Below, piece by piece: positions 27,759-36,683 of a stretch of DNA of 51,986 nt (within the stretch, counting starts at the first letter, position 1; the number at the start of each line of letters is the position of its first letter). The notes below the pieces were generated by a model that was given only the letters and a program-made list of their open reading frames with translations, was not told the DNA's origin and searched no databases. The position numbers and the translations under genes are program-made. Location of the stretch: positions 1 to 51,986 of the forward strand of contig JANWVQ010000011.1 of the NCBI GenBank assembly GCA_025056745.1, given 5' to 3'. This DNA comes from Ignavibacterium sp. GTDB lineage: Bacteria; Bacteroidota; Ignavibacteria; Ignavibacteriales; Ignavibacteriaceae.

Positions 27759-28508
27759 ATGAAAAAAATATTTATCATTTTTTCACTCATTTTAATTGGA
27801 CTTATTGGTTGTAAAAAGGATGAAAATCCAGTAAGTCCATCACCTGGTGGTCAGAATACAAATCCAACAGGTCAACCTATCCCGACATTCAGTGAAGCAA
27901 ATAATGGAGTTTTGGCATCAATCAAGTATAAACAAAACGTTATGGGATTCCCTATTGAAATGAAGATGGCTTTTGCAAATTTAGGTGAAGGTGGCAAAGA
28001 TGCCGGAAATGTTTACGTAAACACAACTCAACTTAGCAAAGTCACAATGGCAAATACTACTTACTATATGGCACCTTATCAGAATTCTCCCGAGCCTAAT
28101 ATTGATTTCAATGGTCAAACACATCGTTGGGAAGTTGGAGGTAACAGTGCATCAGGAATTCCATCTTTCTTTGTTGATGTGGTAAGTCCAACTAACTTTC
28201 AAATTATTGAACCAGCAGCTAATGCGAATGTTTCTAAATCTTCGGGATTTACAATAAGGTGGGGAACAGCTACTAACACAAAGATAATGATAAATTTAAC
28301 AAGTACAGTTGGAAATGCTGTATTTACAAAAGTTGATTTGCCAGATAATGGTAGTTATTCAATCACTGCACAAGATTTATCAAGATTCCCAGCTGGAAAA
28401 GCTTTACTGCAAGTTGTGAAATACAGATACTCAATCAAAAGTGTAGATGGTAAAAACTATATAGCTGTTTCTGAAATTATTGAATCAATAGATGTCAATA
28501 TAAATTGA
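27759..28508 (+). CDS. Lipoprotein, function unknown
   Basis: 249 residues. TTGGAGGATAT precedes the ATG at 27759, and the product opens MKKIFIIFSLILIGLIGCKKDENPVSP, a lipoprotein signal with the lipidated Cys in LIGC. A Pro/Gly/Asn-rich spacer follows, then a beta-rich body (TYYMAPYQNSPEPN, SFFVDVVSPTNFQIIEPAANA). The C-terminal half resembles an Ig-like fold (SGFTIRWGTATNTKIMINL). No enzyme motif is seen. It is 34 bases after the response-regulator gene and is the last gene before the palindromic terminator element, so it may be an output of that two-component pair. Confidence 0.78.
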   Translation: MKKIFIIFSLILIGLIGCKKDENPVSPSPGGQNTNPTGQPIPTFSEANNGVLASIKYKQNVMGFPIEMKMAFANLGEGGKDAGNVYVNTTQLSKVTMANTTYYMAPYQNSPEPNIDFNGQTHRWEVGGNSASGIPSFFVDVVSPTNFQIIEPAANANVSKSSGFTIRWGTATNTKIMINLTSTVGNAVFTKVDLPDNGSYSITAQDLSRFPAGKALLQVVKYRYSIKSVDGKNYIAVSEIIESIDVNIN

Positions 28509-28544
28509 TTCGAAAAATTAAGATTTTCTAATTAATTATTATTT

Positions 28545-28661
28545 AAAGAGGCTGTATCAAAACTCTGTATTGACTAAGTTTAAGCTGTTAATTTTATTGA
28601 AAGTCTTTTTCTTAGTCAAAAATAATTCCTGAGGCGTTTTGAAGCAGCCTCTTTTTTTTTT
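28545..28661. mobile_element. MITE/REP-like palindromic element doubling as terminator
   Basis: A 110-bp imperfect palindrome. The outer arms are AAAGAGGCTGTATCAAAAC (28545-28563) and GTTTTGAAGCAGCCTCTTT (28636-28654), pairing at 17 of 19 positions. The inner arms are perfect: TTGACTAAG (28570-28578) and CTTAGTCAA (28611-28619). A T run follows (to 28661). The GAGGCTGTnTCAAAA end is the sort of terminal inverted repeat seen in small non-autonomous elements and intergenic palindromes of Bacteroidota-like genomes (recall, not searched). It also makes a good terminator for the run 21346-28508. Confidence 0.6.
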
Positions 28662-28677
28662 ATTGATAACAATTCTT

Positions 28678-28685
28678 TAGTTTTG
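28678..28685 (+). promoter_or_regulatory. Candidate -7 promoter element upstream of dut
   Basis: TAGTTTTG followed by CA matches TAnnTTTG and lies 22 bases before the dut ATG, directly after the palindromic terminator. A clear -33 TTG at the usual distance is not seen; the region is a T run. Confidence 0.4.
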
Positions 28686-28707
28686 CACCAAACTTCCAAT
28701 ATTAACA

Positions 28708-29163
28708 ATGATAGAAAAGATCAAATTAAAATTTAAAAGAATAAATCAAGAATATAATGATATTCCTCTACCTGAATACCAAACAGACGGAAGTTCAGGT
28801 ATGGATATCAGAGCAGCATTGAATGAGGATTTGATTATTAATCCGATGAAAATTGGAATAATACCAACAAATCTTCAAGTTGAAATACCAGAAGGTTTTG
28901 AACTACAGGTTAGACCAAGAAGTGGGCTCGCTGCTAAAAATGGAATAGGGATTCTGAATTCTCCAGGCACTATTGACTCTGATTATAGAGGAGAGATAAA
29001 AATCATTTTGATAAATTTTGGTGAAAAACCTTTTAGAGTCAAAAGAGGTGATAGAATTGCTCAACTGATTTTGAGCAGATATTATAAAGCAGAAATCGAA
29101 TTAGTTGAGGAACTAAATAACAGCAAAAGAAGTTCTGGTGGTTTTGGACATACAGGAGTTTAA
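28708..29163 (+). CDS. dut: dUTP diphosphatase
   Basis: 151 residues, the trimeric dUTPase length. All five motifs are present: TDGSSGMDIRAA, PRSGLAAKNGI, NSPGTIDSDYRGEIKI, RGDRIAQLIL, and the C-terminal RSSGGFGHTG that closes over the active site. It hydrolyses dUTP to dUMP and pyrophosphate, keeping uracil out of DNA and feeding thymidylate synthesis. Short upstream sequence lacks a strong ribosome site. It is followed after 30 bases by the type IX secreted protein. Confidence 0.97.
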   Translation: MIEKIKLKFKRINQEYNDIPLPEYQTDGSSGMDIRAALNEDLIINPMKIGIIPTNLQVEIPEGFELQVRPRSGLAAKNGIGILNSPGTIDSDYRGEIKIILINFGEKPFRVKRGDRIAQLILSRYYKAEIELVEELNNSKRSSGGFGHTGV

Positions 29164-29193
29164 TTAAATGAAAAAGATTTTAGGAGGTCATCA

Positions 29194-30036
29194 ATGAAAA
29201 TTTTTACAACTTTGGTTTTATCAATTACTTCATTGGTATTTTTAGCTTTAGGTATTTTACGAAGTAACGGTTATGTTGGCGCAACTGAAAAAAATGGTGG
29301 TGCTGGCTGTAATTGTCATAGTTTTTCTCCATCCACTCAAGTTTCTGCTGGAGTAATAGGTCCTGATTCTGTTTTTGTTGGCTCTACTGTTAATTATAGA
29401 CTTTTTGTCACTGGGGGACCTCGCGTAACAGCAGGTTTCAACTTAGCTGCAAGAACAGGAAGAGTAGGCTCTGTCGATAATTTCACAAAGTTGATGCAAT
29501 TTGTCCCTGGCGACTCGCAACTAACTCATACTTCACCTAGAGCCTTTTCTTCAGACACGCTTTTCTGGAATTTCCGTTATACAGCTCCTAATTCAGTTGG
29601 TCTAGATACAATTTATTCAGTTGTTAATAGTACCAACGGAAACGGTCAAGCTGATGGAAATGATAGATGGAATTTTGGAAGGAAGTTCGTCGTTAAAATT
29701 CATAATAACCCGGTTTCTGTTGAAAATGAAAATATGATCTCTGATAATTTTATTCTTTATCAAAATTATCCTAATCCCTTCAACCCTTCAACAAAAATCA
29801 GATGGTATTCTCCAACCAGTGAAATTAACAAATTAAAGATTTACGATATCACAGGAAAAGAATTAGTCACATTAATTGACGAATTTAGGCAAGCAGGCTT
29901 TCACGAGGTTGAATTCAATTTAGACAAGTCTCTCTTGAATAAATCAAATAAATTTTCTGTTTCGAACGGAGTTTACTTCTACAAACTAACAGTTGGTAAT
30001 TATAGCGAAGTTAAAAAGATGATTTTACTTAAATAA
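29194..30036 (+). CDS. Type IX secreted protein with choice-of-anchor V-like domain and single CxxCH motif
   Basis: 280 residues. AGGAGGTCATCA before the ATG is the best ribosome site in the area. The product has a signal peptide (MKIFTTLVLSITSLVFLALG), then NGYVGATEKNGGAGCNCHSF, in which CNCH is a c-type heme-binding CxxCH. The arrangement GYxGA...C-x2-CHS is the start of choice-of-anchor V/Reeler-like domains (VSAGVIGPDSVFVGSTVNYRL, AGFNLAAR). The C-terminal ~80 residues are a type IX sorting domain (LYQNYPNPFNPSTKI, LKIYDITGKEL, GVYFYKLT, KKMILLK). It should be exported across the outer membrane. Whether a heme is really attached is untested. Confidence 0.88.
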   Translation: MKIFTTLVLSITSLVFLALGILRSNGYVGATEKNGGAGCNCHSFSPSTQVSAGVIGPDSVFVGSTVNYRLFVTGGPRVTAGFNLAARTGRVGSVDNFTKLMQFVPGDSQLTHTSPRAFSSDTLFWNFRYTAPNSVGLDTIYSVVNSTNGNGQADGNDRWNFGRKFVVKIHNNPVSVENENMISDNFILYQNYPNPFNPSTKIRWYSPTSEINKLKIYDITGKELVTLIDEFRQAGFHEVEFNLDKSLLNKSNKFSVSNGVYFYKLTVGNYSEVKKMILLK

Positions 30037-30243
30037 TTTTGATTTAACCAAATCATTCCTTCAAAGCTTTAACTTTTAGGGAATATTAGAAAAATTCGTA
30101 TTAAATGTGAATGACAAAATTGGAAGGATTAATTTAATTGGTTGAATATCGCTTTCATTATTTTTTGAAATAGGCTTACTCTTAAATTACCTTTTTTCAT
30201 TTCTTTTGAAATTTATTTAATAACAAAATATATCGTTTAAAAT

Positions 30244-31377
30244 ATGACCTTATTCTTCATAACATTCTTTACACTATATACTGCATTAAACTACTACGTT
30301 TTTATTAAAGCCTATGTTTTATTACCTAAAATCCTGTCAATACGAATATTATTTATCATTGTTTTTATCTTAATTTCTTATGGATATGTAATAAGTAAGA
30401 TTTTATACAAATTTTTACCCATACTTATTTATGATATCTGGCTAACTATAGGTGCTTTGTGGTTTGCAATGCTAGTTTATTTTGTTCTAAGTCTGTTCGC
30501 TTTAGATATTATATTATTGCTAAACAAGTTTATAAACTTCATTCCAAGTAAACTTTTCAGTATCAGAAATAAAGAATTTTTGGCAATTTTTATATTCATA
30601 TTAGTTGTATCAATGGTCGGCTTTGGTAACTTAAATAAGAGAGATATCAAAGTAAAAAAAATTGAGATTGATATTCCAAGATATAATAGTAAAATTGATA
30701 GTCTGAATTTGGTGTTTGCATCAGACATTCACTTATCTCCTATTGACGGCGAAAAATTATTACCTAAAATCGTGGATAAAATTAATTCAATCCAACCAGA
30801 TATAATTTTATTCGGTGGAGATATTGTTGACGATAAAGCTGAAATTTTAGAAAAACAGAGTATTGGAAAATCATTTTTAAGATTAAAAAGCAAATATGGA
30901 ATATTTACAGTAAATGGAAATCACGAATTCATTAACGGTATTGATGGTTCTATCAACTATGCTGAAAAGTTAAAAATGAAAGTTCTGCGAGATACTGCCG
31001 TTTTGATTGATCAAAGTTTTTATATCATAGGAAGAGATGATACAACCAAACTAAGATTTGAAGGTAAAAACAGAAAAAGTCTCGGAGATATTATCAAAAA
31101 CTTAGATGCCCATCCCAAAATATTAATTGATCACACTCCATTAAATTTATCTGAAGCGGAAAGAAATAATATTGATTTGCAATTATCAGGACACACTCAT
31201 CACGGGCAAATTTGGCCGGGAAATCTTATAACCTCTTTAATTTATGAAGTTAGCTGGGGATATAAAAAGAAAGGCAATACACATTTTTATGTAACCTCAG
31301 GTGCTGGAACTTGGGGTCCCCCTGTTAGAATCGGAAGCAAAAGTGAAATAGTGCAAGTAAAAATTAATTTCAAATAA
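30244..31377 (+). CDS. Membrane-bound metallophosphoesterase
   Basis: 377 residues. The first ~130 hold four hydrophobic helices. The C-terminal calcineurin-like domain carries the full metal set: SDIHLSP, FGGDIVDD, VNGNHEF, IDHTP and SGHTHHGQIWP. This resembles YkuE/YaeI-type membrane phosphoesterases, some of which act on lipid phosphates (for example UDP-2,3-diacylglucosamine-like substrates), but specificity is not shown. The 207-base upstream gap has no clear promoter; the 158-base downstream gap is AT-rich with no terminator. Confidence 0.9.
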   Translation: MTLFFITFFTLYTALNYYVFIKAYVLLPKILSIRILFIIVFILISYGYVISKILYKFLPILIYDIWLTIGALWFAMLVYFVLSLFALDIILLLNKFINFIPSKLFSIRNKEFLAIFIFILVVSMVGFGNLNKRDIKVKKIEIDIPRYNSKIDSLNLVFASDIHLSPIDGEKLLPKIVDKINSIQPDIILFGGDIVDDKAEILEKQSIGKSFLRLKSKYGIFTVNGNHEFINGIDGSINYAEKLKMKVLRDTAVLIDQSFYIIGRDDTTKLRFEGKNRKSLGDIIKNLDAHPKILIDHTPLNLSEAERNNIDLQLSGHTHHGQIWPGNLITSLIYEVSWGYKKKGNTHFYVTSGAGTWGPPVRIGSKSEIVQVKINFK

Positions 31378-31535
31378 GCTGGTAAAGTTTTAGTTTTGAT
31401 TCAAAATGAAACGAAAAATATTTTTGATACATATTTCGGATAACTCTCAAGAAGAAAAATTCTTTTTTTAAAAAAATTTAATTCTTTAATGGCATAATTT
31501 TTTCTCAACATTTTGGTTAAAACTATAATTACGAA

Positions 31536-34500
31536 TTGAAAGAAAAATTAAAAAAATACTTTGCTTTAGATTCTCAAGAAATTCTTGATGAGCTTTCTGT
31601 AGGGGTTATAATTTGCAATAACCTCTTTGAAATAATTTTTATCAATAAAACATTTTTTGAAATAGCTCAATTTTATGAATTGAATTTTGAAGAAAGTGGT
31701 GAAATTAAAAATTTATTTGATATAAAGTTTTTTAATGAGGATTCAATAAAGCAAGAATTATCTTCTCTTCAAAAAGGTTTACCATTTGAGAATGAAATTT
31801 CATCATCTGATTTTTCTAAAAGAGGTTTAATTAAACTCATCCTTAAAGCAACTCCTTTGATGGAAAATGGCGTCTTTGGAGGAGCGATTTTTATTATCGA
31901 AGATTTAAGAGTAGCTATTGAAACTACAACTGAATATATAAAACGAAATGCTGACCTTCAAAAAGTTATAGAACAATCCTCAGATTTCTTCGTAATTATT
32001 GATAAAGAAAATAATATTACTCAATATTCTGTAAACATTCCAATTAATATCAAAGATGAAATCTCCAAACTTGAGAATCCTTACATCTTTAACATAATTC
32101 ATCCTGAAGACCAAAAGACAATTAATTATTACCTTAATTACGCAAAACTAGAAAAAAAATTAACCAGATTTGTTATAAGATTAAAAAATGAGTTTGAATA
32201 CAGTTGTAAAATAATTCCAGTTACTAACAGAGCATCTGATGTTAATTATTGTTATATATTTTTTGACAAAATAGAGTCAAAATTACTCTCGTTTAAGTCA
32301 AATCTAATATTCCAAACACCTAATGATATTCTACTAAAACAAATAAACTTAAACTATATCCTTTATGATAAAGATTTTAATGTTATTGAAATAAGCGAAA
32401 GCTTTAGAGAATATGATAATCAGTCATCAAGTGAAGTCAAATCAGAAAAAGTATTTGACAGATTCAATTTCATCAAAGAGGAAGTTTTTCAACAAGCAGA
32501 AGTAGAAATCTCTAAGCATCAACCATTTCGAACAAAAGCCATTTTAGAGACTTCAAACAGAAAGAAAAAAATCTTCAGATTGACGTTTTACTTAGTAGAT
32601 AATGATAAAAGAATTTTATTAATTGATGACATCACCTCATACGAACTAGAAGAACAAAAATTAAAAAATAAAATAAGTATCTATGAAAATACACTTAACA
32701 ATTCTGAACAAATGATTTTAATTTTGAAGTTAGGTGGAGAAATAATATTTGCTAACAATAGCTTTTGTGATAACACTGGCTATGAAAGAAAAACATTACT
32801 TTCAAGATCCTTTTATAGTTTAATTGATCCTAATTATTTAGAAAAAAATGTATTTGATTTAAGTGCTTTTTCCCAACGAAAAACAATTAATTTAGAATTA
32901 CCTCTTGTAAAACTTAGCGGCGAAAAAATTATTGTTCAATCTTCATTCAATCCAATAAAATTGAATGAAGGAGCATTAATTCTTCTTTCAGCATATTTTA
33001 CAGAATATGAAAAACTTAAATCAAAAGAGATTGAACTAAAATTTTATACATCAATCATTCAAAATTCATTTGATGGCATTGCTTTACTCGAAAATTCAAA
33101 ATTCATTAAAGCAAACATTTCATTTCTTAAAATGTTTGGTTTTGAAACTGAGAATGAATTAGAAGAAAAAAGCTTTTTAGATTTGATTTCTGATGATGAT
33201 ACAATTAGAGTTTCAGAATTCATAAGATTAGTTGAGCTCAATAAACTTCCTCCTGGCAAAATAGATTTTACAGGTAGAAGAACAGATGGATCTAAAATAA
33301 ATGTTGAACTATCAGTTAGCTTATCGAGTGTTGATTCAAGAAAAATTTTAGTTCTATCCGCAAGAGATATAACAGAAAAAATCAAATCTCATAGAGAATT
33401 AAGAGAATCAGAAGAAAAATATCGAACCTCTGTAGAAAATATAGAAGATTGTCTATTCCTTTTTGAAAAAGTTGGTTTTGGATTAAGACCTGTTTTTTGT
33501 AGCTCGGCTATTAAAAACATTACAGGTTATAGCGTATCTGATTTTTTATCGGATTCAAAATTTCTTTTCAGAATAGCTCACCCCGATGACTTTAAAAAAG
33601 TAAAACCCAAATTAGATGATATCCTCAAAAGTAAAATCAAAAAATCTGGCGAATTAGATTTCAGGATAATTAACAAAGAAGGAAATATAGTGTGGGTTTC
33701 CGTAAAACTTAGTTTACAAAGATCTATAAGTGGAAATATTCAAAAAGTTCACGGTCTTTTGTCAGATGTAACAATTACTAAAAAGAATGAAGAAGAACTA
33801 ATTAAAGCCAATAGTGAACTTAAAATTCTAAACGAAACTAAAGATAGATTTATCTCCATAATCTCACACGATTTAAGAACACCATTTACATCAATTCTTG
33901 GATTTACAGATATTTTGTTAAATGATGAAGGTTTATCTGATGCAGAGAAAAAGCAGTATATAAAGTTTATTAACGAGTCTGCTCAAACAATGTTCTCGCT
34001 TGTCAATTCAGTTTTAGATTGGACAAGAATTCAAACAGGAAGAGTTAAGTTTGAACCAGTTAGAACAAATGTTACTGAAATTATAAATCAAGCAATAAAT
34101 GCATTATCTGGTGCTGCGCTGAAAAAGTCAATCAAAATATCAAATCAAGTCAATAGAGAAATATATCTTTACGTTGATAAAAACCTAATAACACAAGTTT
34201 TTTACAATCTGATATCCAACGCAATAAAGTTTACAAGAGAAAATGGTAAAATTGAAATATCTGCAACACCAAATTCTAACTTCACTTATTATTATTTCAG
34301 CGTGAAAGATGATGGAGTGGGAATAAAACCAGAGGATATGAATAAATTATTTTCAGTTGATTCAAAATTTACTACCGAAGGAACTTATGGTGAAAAAGGA
34401 AGTGGATTGGGACTCTCATTGGTTAAAGAGATAATAGAAAAACACAATGGTAAAATATGGGTTGAAAGCCAGTATGGGAAAGGCTCGAACTTTCAATTTA

Positions 34501-34907
34501 GCATACCAATATCATCAACTACAATTTTAATTTTAGAACCTGAAAATGCTGAAAGAATGCTTATTAGTAAAATTATTAAAAACTTTAAACCTGACTTTAA
34601 TATACAATCAGAAATGCGGGTTCAGGAAGCCTTGCACAAAATAAAACAATTAAATCCTCCAATAGTTTTAATTAATCATTATCTTGATGAGAAGACAGGA
34701 ATAGAATTTATTAAAGAGGTTTTCAAACTAAATCTTCCTAATAAAATTCAATTTATTGTTCTCGCATCTAATCTTGATAAAGCTTTAGCTGATGATTATT
34801 CTAAATTGGGAGTTGAATTTATACTGAATAAACCAATAAATGTAAACTACCTGCAACAAGCTATTGAGAAATCATTAATAAAATCTTTCCAAAAAACTAA
34901 ATTCTAA
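31536..34907 (+). CDS. Hybrid-like multi-PAS sensor histidine kinase with pseudo-receiver
   Basis: 1123 residues starting at a TTG (31536); the next in-frame ATG is over 100 codons in and would cut the first PAS domain. No membrane segment is seen, so it is soluble. About six PAS-like domains fill residues 15-750 (for example GVIICNNLFEIIFINKTF, SDFFVIIDKENNITQYS, QMILILKLGGEIIFANNSF, DGIALLENSKFIKANISFLKMFGF). Then come HisKA (FISIISHDLRTPFTS, His near 776), HATPase_c (NAIKFTRENG, GVGIKPEDM, KGSGLGLSLVKEI) and a C-terminal receiver fold (994-1110). In that fold the phosphoacceptor position is Asn1047 (VLINHYLD) although the Lys (LNKPI) is kept. The kinase should work; the last domain cannot be phosphorylated normally. 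Confidence 0.9.
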   Translation: MKEKLKKYFALDSQEILDELSVGVIICNNLFEIIFINKTFFEIAQFYELNFEESGEIKNLFDIKFFNEDSIKQELSSLQKGLPFENEISSSDFSKRGLIKLILKATPLMENGVFGGAIFIIEDLRVAIETTTEYIKRNADLQKVIEQSSDFFVIIDKENNITQYSVNIPINIKDEISKLENPYIFNIIHPEDQKTINYYLNYAKLEKKLTRFVIRLKNEFEYSCKIIPVTNRASDVNYCYIFFDKIESKLLSFKSNLIFQTPNDILLKQINLNYILYDKDFNVIEISESFREYDNQSSSEVKSEKVFDRFNFIKEEVFQQAEVEISKHQPFRTKAILETSNRKKKIFRLTFYLVDNDKRILLIDDITSYELEEQKLKNKISIYENTLNNSEQMILILKLGGEIIFANNSFCDNTGYERKTLLSRSFYSLIDPNYLEKNVFDLSAFSQRKTINLELPLVKLSGEKIIVQSSFNPIKLNEGALILLSAYFTEYEKLKSKEIELKFYTSIIQNSFDGIALLENSKFIKANISFLKMFGFETENELEEKSFLDLISDDDTIRVSEFIRLVELNKLPPGKIDFTGRRTDGSKINVELSVSLSSVDSRKILVLSARDITEKIKSHRELRESEEKYRTSVENIEDCLFLFEKVGFGLRPVFCSSAIKNITGYSVSDFLSDSKFLFRIAHPDDFKKVKPKLDDILKSKIKKSGELDFRIINKEGNIVWVSVKLSLQRSISGNIQKVHGLLSDVTITKKNEEELIKANSELKILNETKDRFISIISHDLRTPFTSILGFTDILLNDEGLSDAEKKQYIKFINESAQTMFSLVNSVLDWTRIQTGRVKFEPVRTNVTEIINQAINALSGAALKKSIKISNQVNREIYLYVDKNLITQVFYNLISNAIKFTRENGKIEISATPNSNFTYYYFSVKDDGVGIKPEDMNKLFSVDSKFTTEGTYGEKGSGLGLSLVKEIIEKHNGKIWVESQYGKGSNFQFSIPISSTTILILEPENAERMLISKIIKNFKPDFNIQSEMRVQEALHKIKQLNPPIVLINHYLDEKTGIEFIKEVFKLNLPNKIQFIVLASNLDKALADDYSKLGVEFILNKPINVNYLQQAIEKSLIKSFQKTKF

Positions 34908-34996
34908 TATCATTAAAAACTCAAAAATAATTTTCAGAATAGATTCAGATTTAGTTAAAAGAACAAACTAATAATTTAGTTTCGATTTGAATAAAA

Positions 34997-35710
34997 TTAT
35001 TTTAAGTCACCAGTTATTGGTTTTATAACTAATTCTTCAACGACTGAATTACCTTCTTGAAGATATGCCCAAACAATTGCTCTTGCAACATCAGATGCAG
35101 ACATCATTTTGGATGAGAATTCTTCTCTAATTTTTTTAGGCCACATTTGAGTTTCTGTTGCTCCAGGTAAGACATTTATAACTCGAATATTATACTTTCT
35201 AACTTCTTCCCTCAATGAATTTGTGTATGCTAACAAACCAGCTTTGGAAGCTGAGTAAGCAGAGCTTTTTGTATAAACTTGTTTTGCAACAACAGACAAA
35301 ACATTAATTATAGTGCCACCTCCATTTTGAATAAAATGAGGAAGCACTGTTTTTATTGTATAAATCGAACCTAAAAGATTTGTACTGATAATATCATCAA
35401 TTTCTCTTATGGAATTTTCTTCTGCAAGTTTGAAAGTTGTAATGCCAGCATTATTAACAAGACAACCTAATTTAGTCTTTGCTAAAATTTTTTTGAATGA
35501 ATTATCTACGTTTGAAAAGGAAGCAACATTACAAGGAATAATTTCTACCTCGCACTTATCTTTTTCTAATTCTTGATTAATTCTCTCTAAATCAACGTTG
35601 TTTCTTGATGAAGCAAAAACTTTAAATCCAATTTTTGCGAATTCAATTGATAAAGCTTTGCCAATACCGCTACTTGCTCCTGTAATCCAAATACCGAGTT
35701 TTTTATTCAT
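34997..35710 (-). CDS. Short-chain dehydrogenase, sepiapterin reductase-like
   Basis: 237 residues. The Rossmann motif is TGASSGIGKALS, followed by NNAGIT, a catalytic Ser in INVLSVV and the YSASKAG active site (Tyr-x3-Lys). The C-terminus, VVEELVIKPITGDLK, and the preceding SDVARAIVWAYLQ resemble the end of the Chlorobium tepidum sepiapterin reductase as I recall it. With 6-pyruvoyltetrahydropterin synthase and GTP cyclohydrolase I directly upstream (1-base overlap with folE), reduction of 6-pyruvoyltetrahydropterin to tetrahydrobiopterin is the natural role. The SDR family is large and NADPH specificity is likely but unproven, so this is moderate confidence for function and high for family. 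Confidence 0.8.
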   Translation of the reverse strand: MNKKLGIWITGASSGIGKALSIEFAKIGFKVFASSRNNVDLERINQELEKDKCEVEIIPCNVASFSNVDNSFKKILAKTKLGCLVNNAGITTFKLAEENSIREIDDIISTNLLGSIYTIKTVLPHFIQNGGGTIINVLSVVAKQVYTKSSAYSASKAGLLAYTNSLREEVRKYNIRVINVLPGATETQMWPKKIREEFSSKMMSASDVARAIVWAYLQEGNSVVEELVIKPITGDLK

Positions 35711-36276
35711 TATACGTTTTTGATTTTTATGAGGTTAAGAAATTCATTTCTTGTTTTTTCATCATCCTTGAAAATGCCGTGCATTGCACTGGTGGTTGCA
35801 GAGGAATTTTGTTTCTCAACACCTCGCATCATCATACACATATGATATGCCTCTGAAACAACTGCTACACCAATAGGTTCAAGATATTTGTCAAGAGTGT
35901 CAGCAATTTGCTGAGTCATTCTCTCTTGAACTTGTAATCTTCGAGAAAAGACTTCAACTATTCTTGGTATTTTACTTAAGCCAACGATTTTCCCGTTCGG
36001 TATGTAAGCAACGTGAACTTTTCCATAAAACGGAAGAAGATGATGTTCGCACAAACTATAAAAGTCAATGTTCTTAACTAAAACCATTTCATCATATTTC
36101 TCGGTGAATATAGCATCATTTAATACTTGTTCAATGTCCTTTGTATAACCTGAGCAGAGAAATTGGTATGCTTCAGCAACTCTTTTAGGTGTTCTTATTA
36201 ATCCCTCTCTGTTTGGATCTTCACCAATTTCAGAAAGAAGTTCTTTTATGAGAATTTGAATATTATCTAAGTTCAA
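35710..36276 (-). CDS. folE: GTP cyclohydrolase I
   Basis: 188 residues. It opens GTP to 7,8-dihydroneopterin triphosphate, the first step of folate or biopterin synthesis. Zinc ligands lie in [11 protein letters not shown] and in [11 protein letters not shown]. Other family marks are [27 protein letters not shown] and [18 protein letters not shown]. Length is typical of the decameric type I enzyme. It sits two bases after the PTPS gene and overlaps the SDR by one base, so the three are co-translated. No folB, folK or folP is nearby, which favours a biopterin role over folate. Confidence 0.96.
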   Translation of the reverse strand: MNLDNIQILIKELLSEIGEDPNREGLIRTPKRVAEAYQFLCSGYTKDIEQVLNDAIFTEKYDEMVLVKNIDFYSLCEHHLLPFYGKVHVAYIPNGKIVGLSKIPRIVEVFSRRLQVQERMTQQIADTLDKYLEPIGVAVVSEAYHMCMMMRGVEKQNSSATTSAMHGIFKDDEKTRNEFLNLIKIKNV

Positions 36277-36278
36277 AA

Positions 36279-36683
36279 TTAACCTCTGTATTCAAAGTAA
36301 TTGTTTTCAGTTTCGTAGAGTTTAACAGAAAATAATTTTCCATTAGGAATTTTATCTTCAAGCTGTTTCCAGATGGCGATACAAATATTTTCTGAAGTTG
36401 GAATTAAATTTTTCATAAAATCTGTATCGATATTCAAGTTTTTGTGATCAACTTTTTGAATAACGTTCTCGTGAATTATTTCTTTTAGTTTTTTTATGTC
36501 AAGAACGAATCCAGTTTTGGGATCGACTTCGCCAGCAACTGTTACTTCTAAAGTGTAATTATGACCGTGCCAGTTTGGATTGCTACATTTACCAAATATC
36601 TCAAAATTCTCTTCATCAGATAATTCTGGGATGAATAATCTATGTGCTGCAGCAAAGGTTTCTCTTCTAGTAATATAAATCAT
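36279..36683 (-). CDS. 6-pyruvoyltetrahydropterin synthase (PTPS-I type)
   Basis: 134 residues. Zinc ligands are His14, His39 and His41. The catalytic cysteine is Cys33 in [15 protein letters not shown]: the C-x5-HGH spacing matches animal and Chlorobium-like PTPS, whereas QueD enzymes have C-x3-HGH. VDHKNLN (Asp79-His80) supplies the proton relay, and the C-terminal [12 protein letters not shown] closely resembles the human enzyme's tail. It converts dihydroneopterin triphosphate to 6-pyruvoyltetrahydropterin. Generic annotation would call it QueD (queuosine), but the spacing and the neighbours folE and SDR point to tetrahydrobiopterin. Its start overlaps the bcp stop (ATGA), tying it to the peroxiredoxins. 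Confidence 0.88.
   Translation of the reverse strand: MIYITRRETFAAAHRLFIPELSDEENFEIFGKCSNPNWHGHNYTLEVTVAGEVDPKTGFVLDIKKLKEIIHENVIQKVDHKNLNIDTDFMKNLIPTSENICIAIWKQLEDKIPNGKLFSVKLYETENNYFEYRG

Noticed and set aside
33059-33385. Minus-strand frame of 108 codons inside the multi-PAS kinase
   Set aside because: Ser/Leu-rich antisense of PAS coding sequence with no independent support.
34908-34996. Terminator between the multi-PAS kinase and the SDR
   Set aside because: AT-rich with no stable stem and T run; nothing convincing.
36279-36683. Calling this gene queD
   Set aside because: Cys-to-HGH spacing (x5), a human-like C-terminal tail and folE/SDR neighbours point to PTPS for tetrahydrobiopterin.
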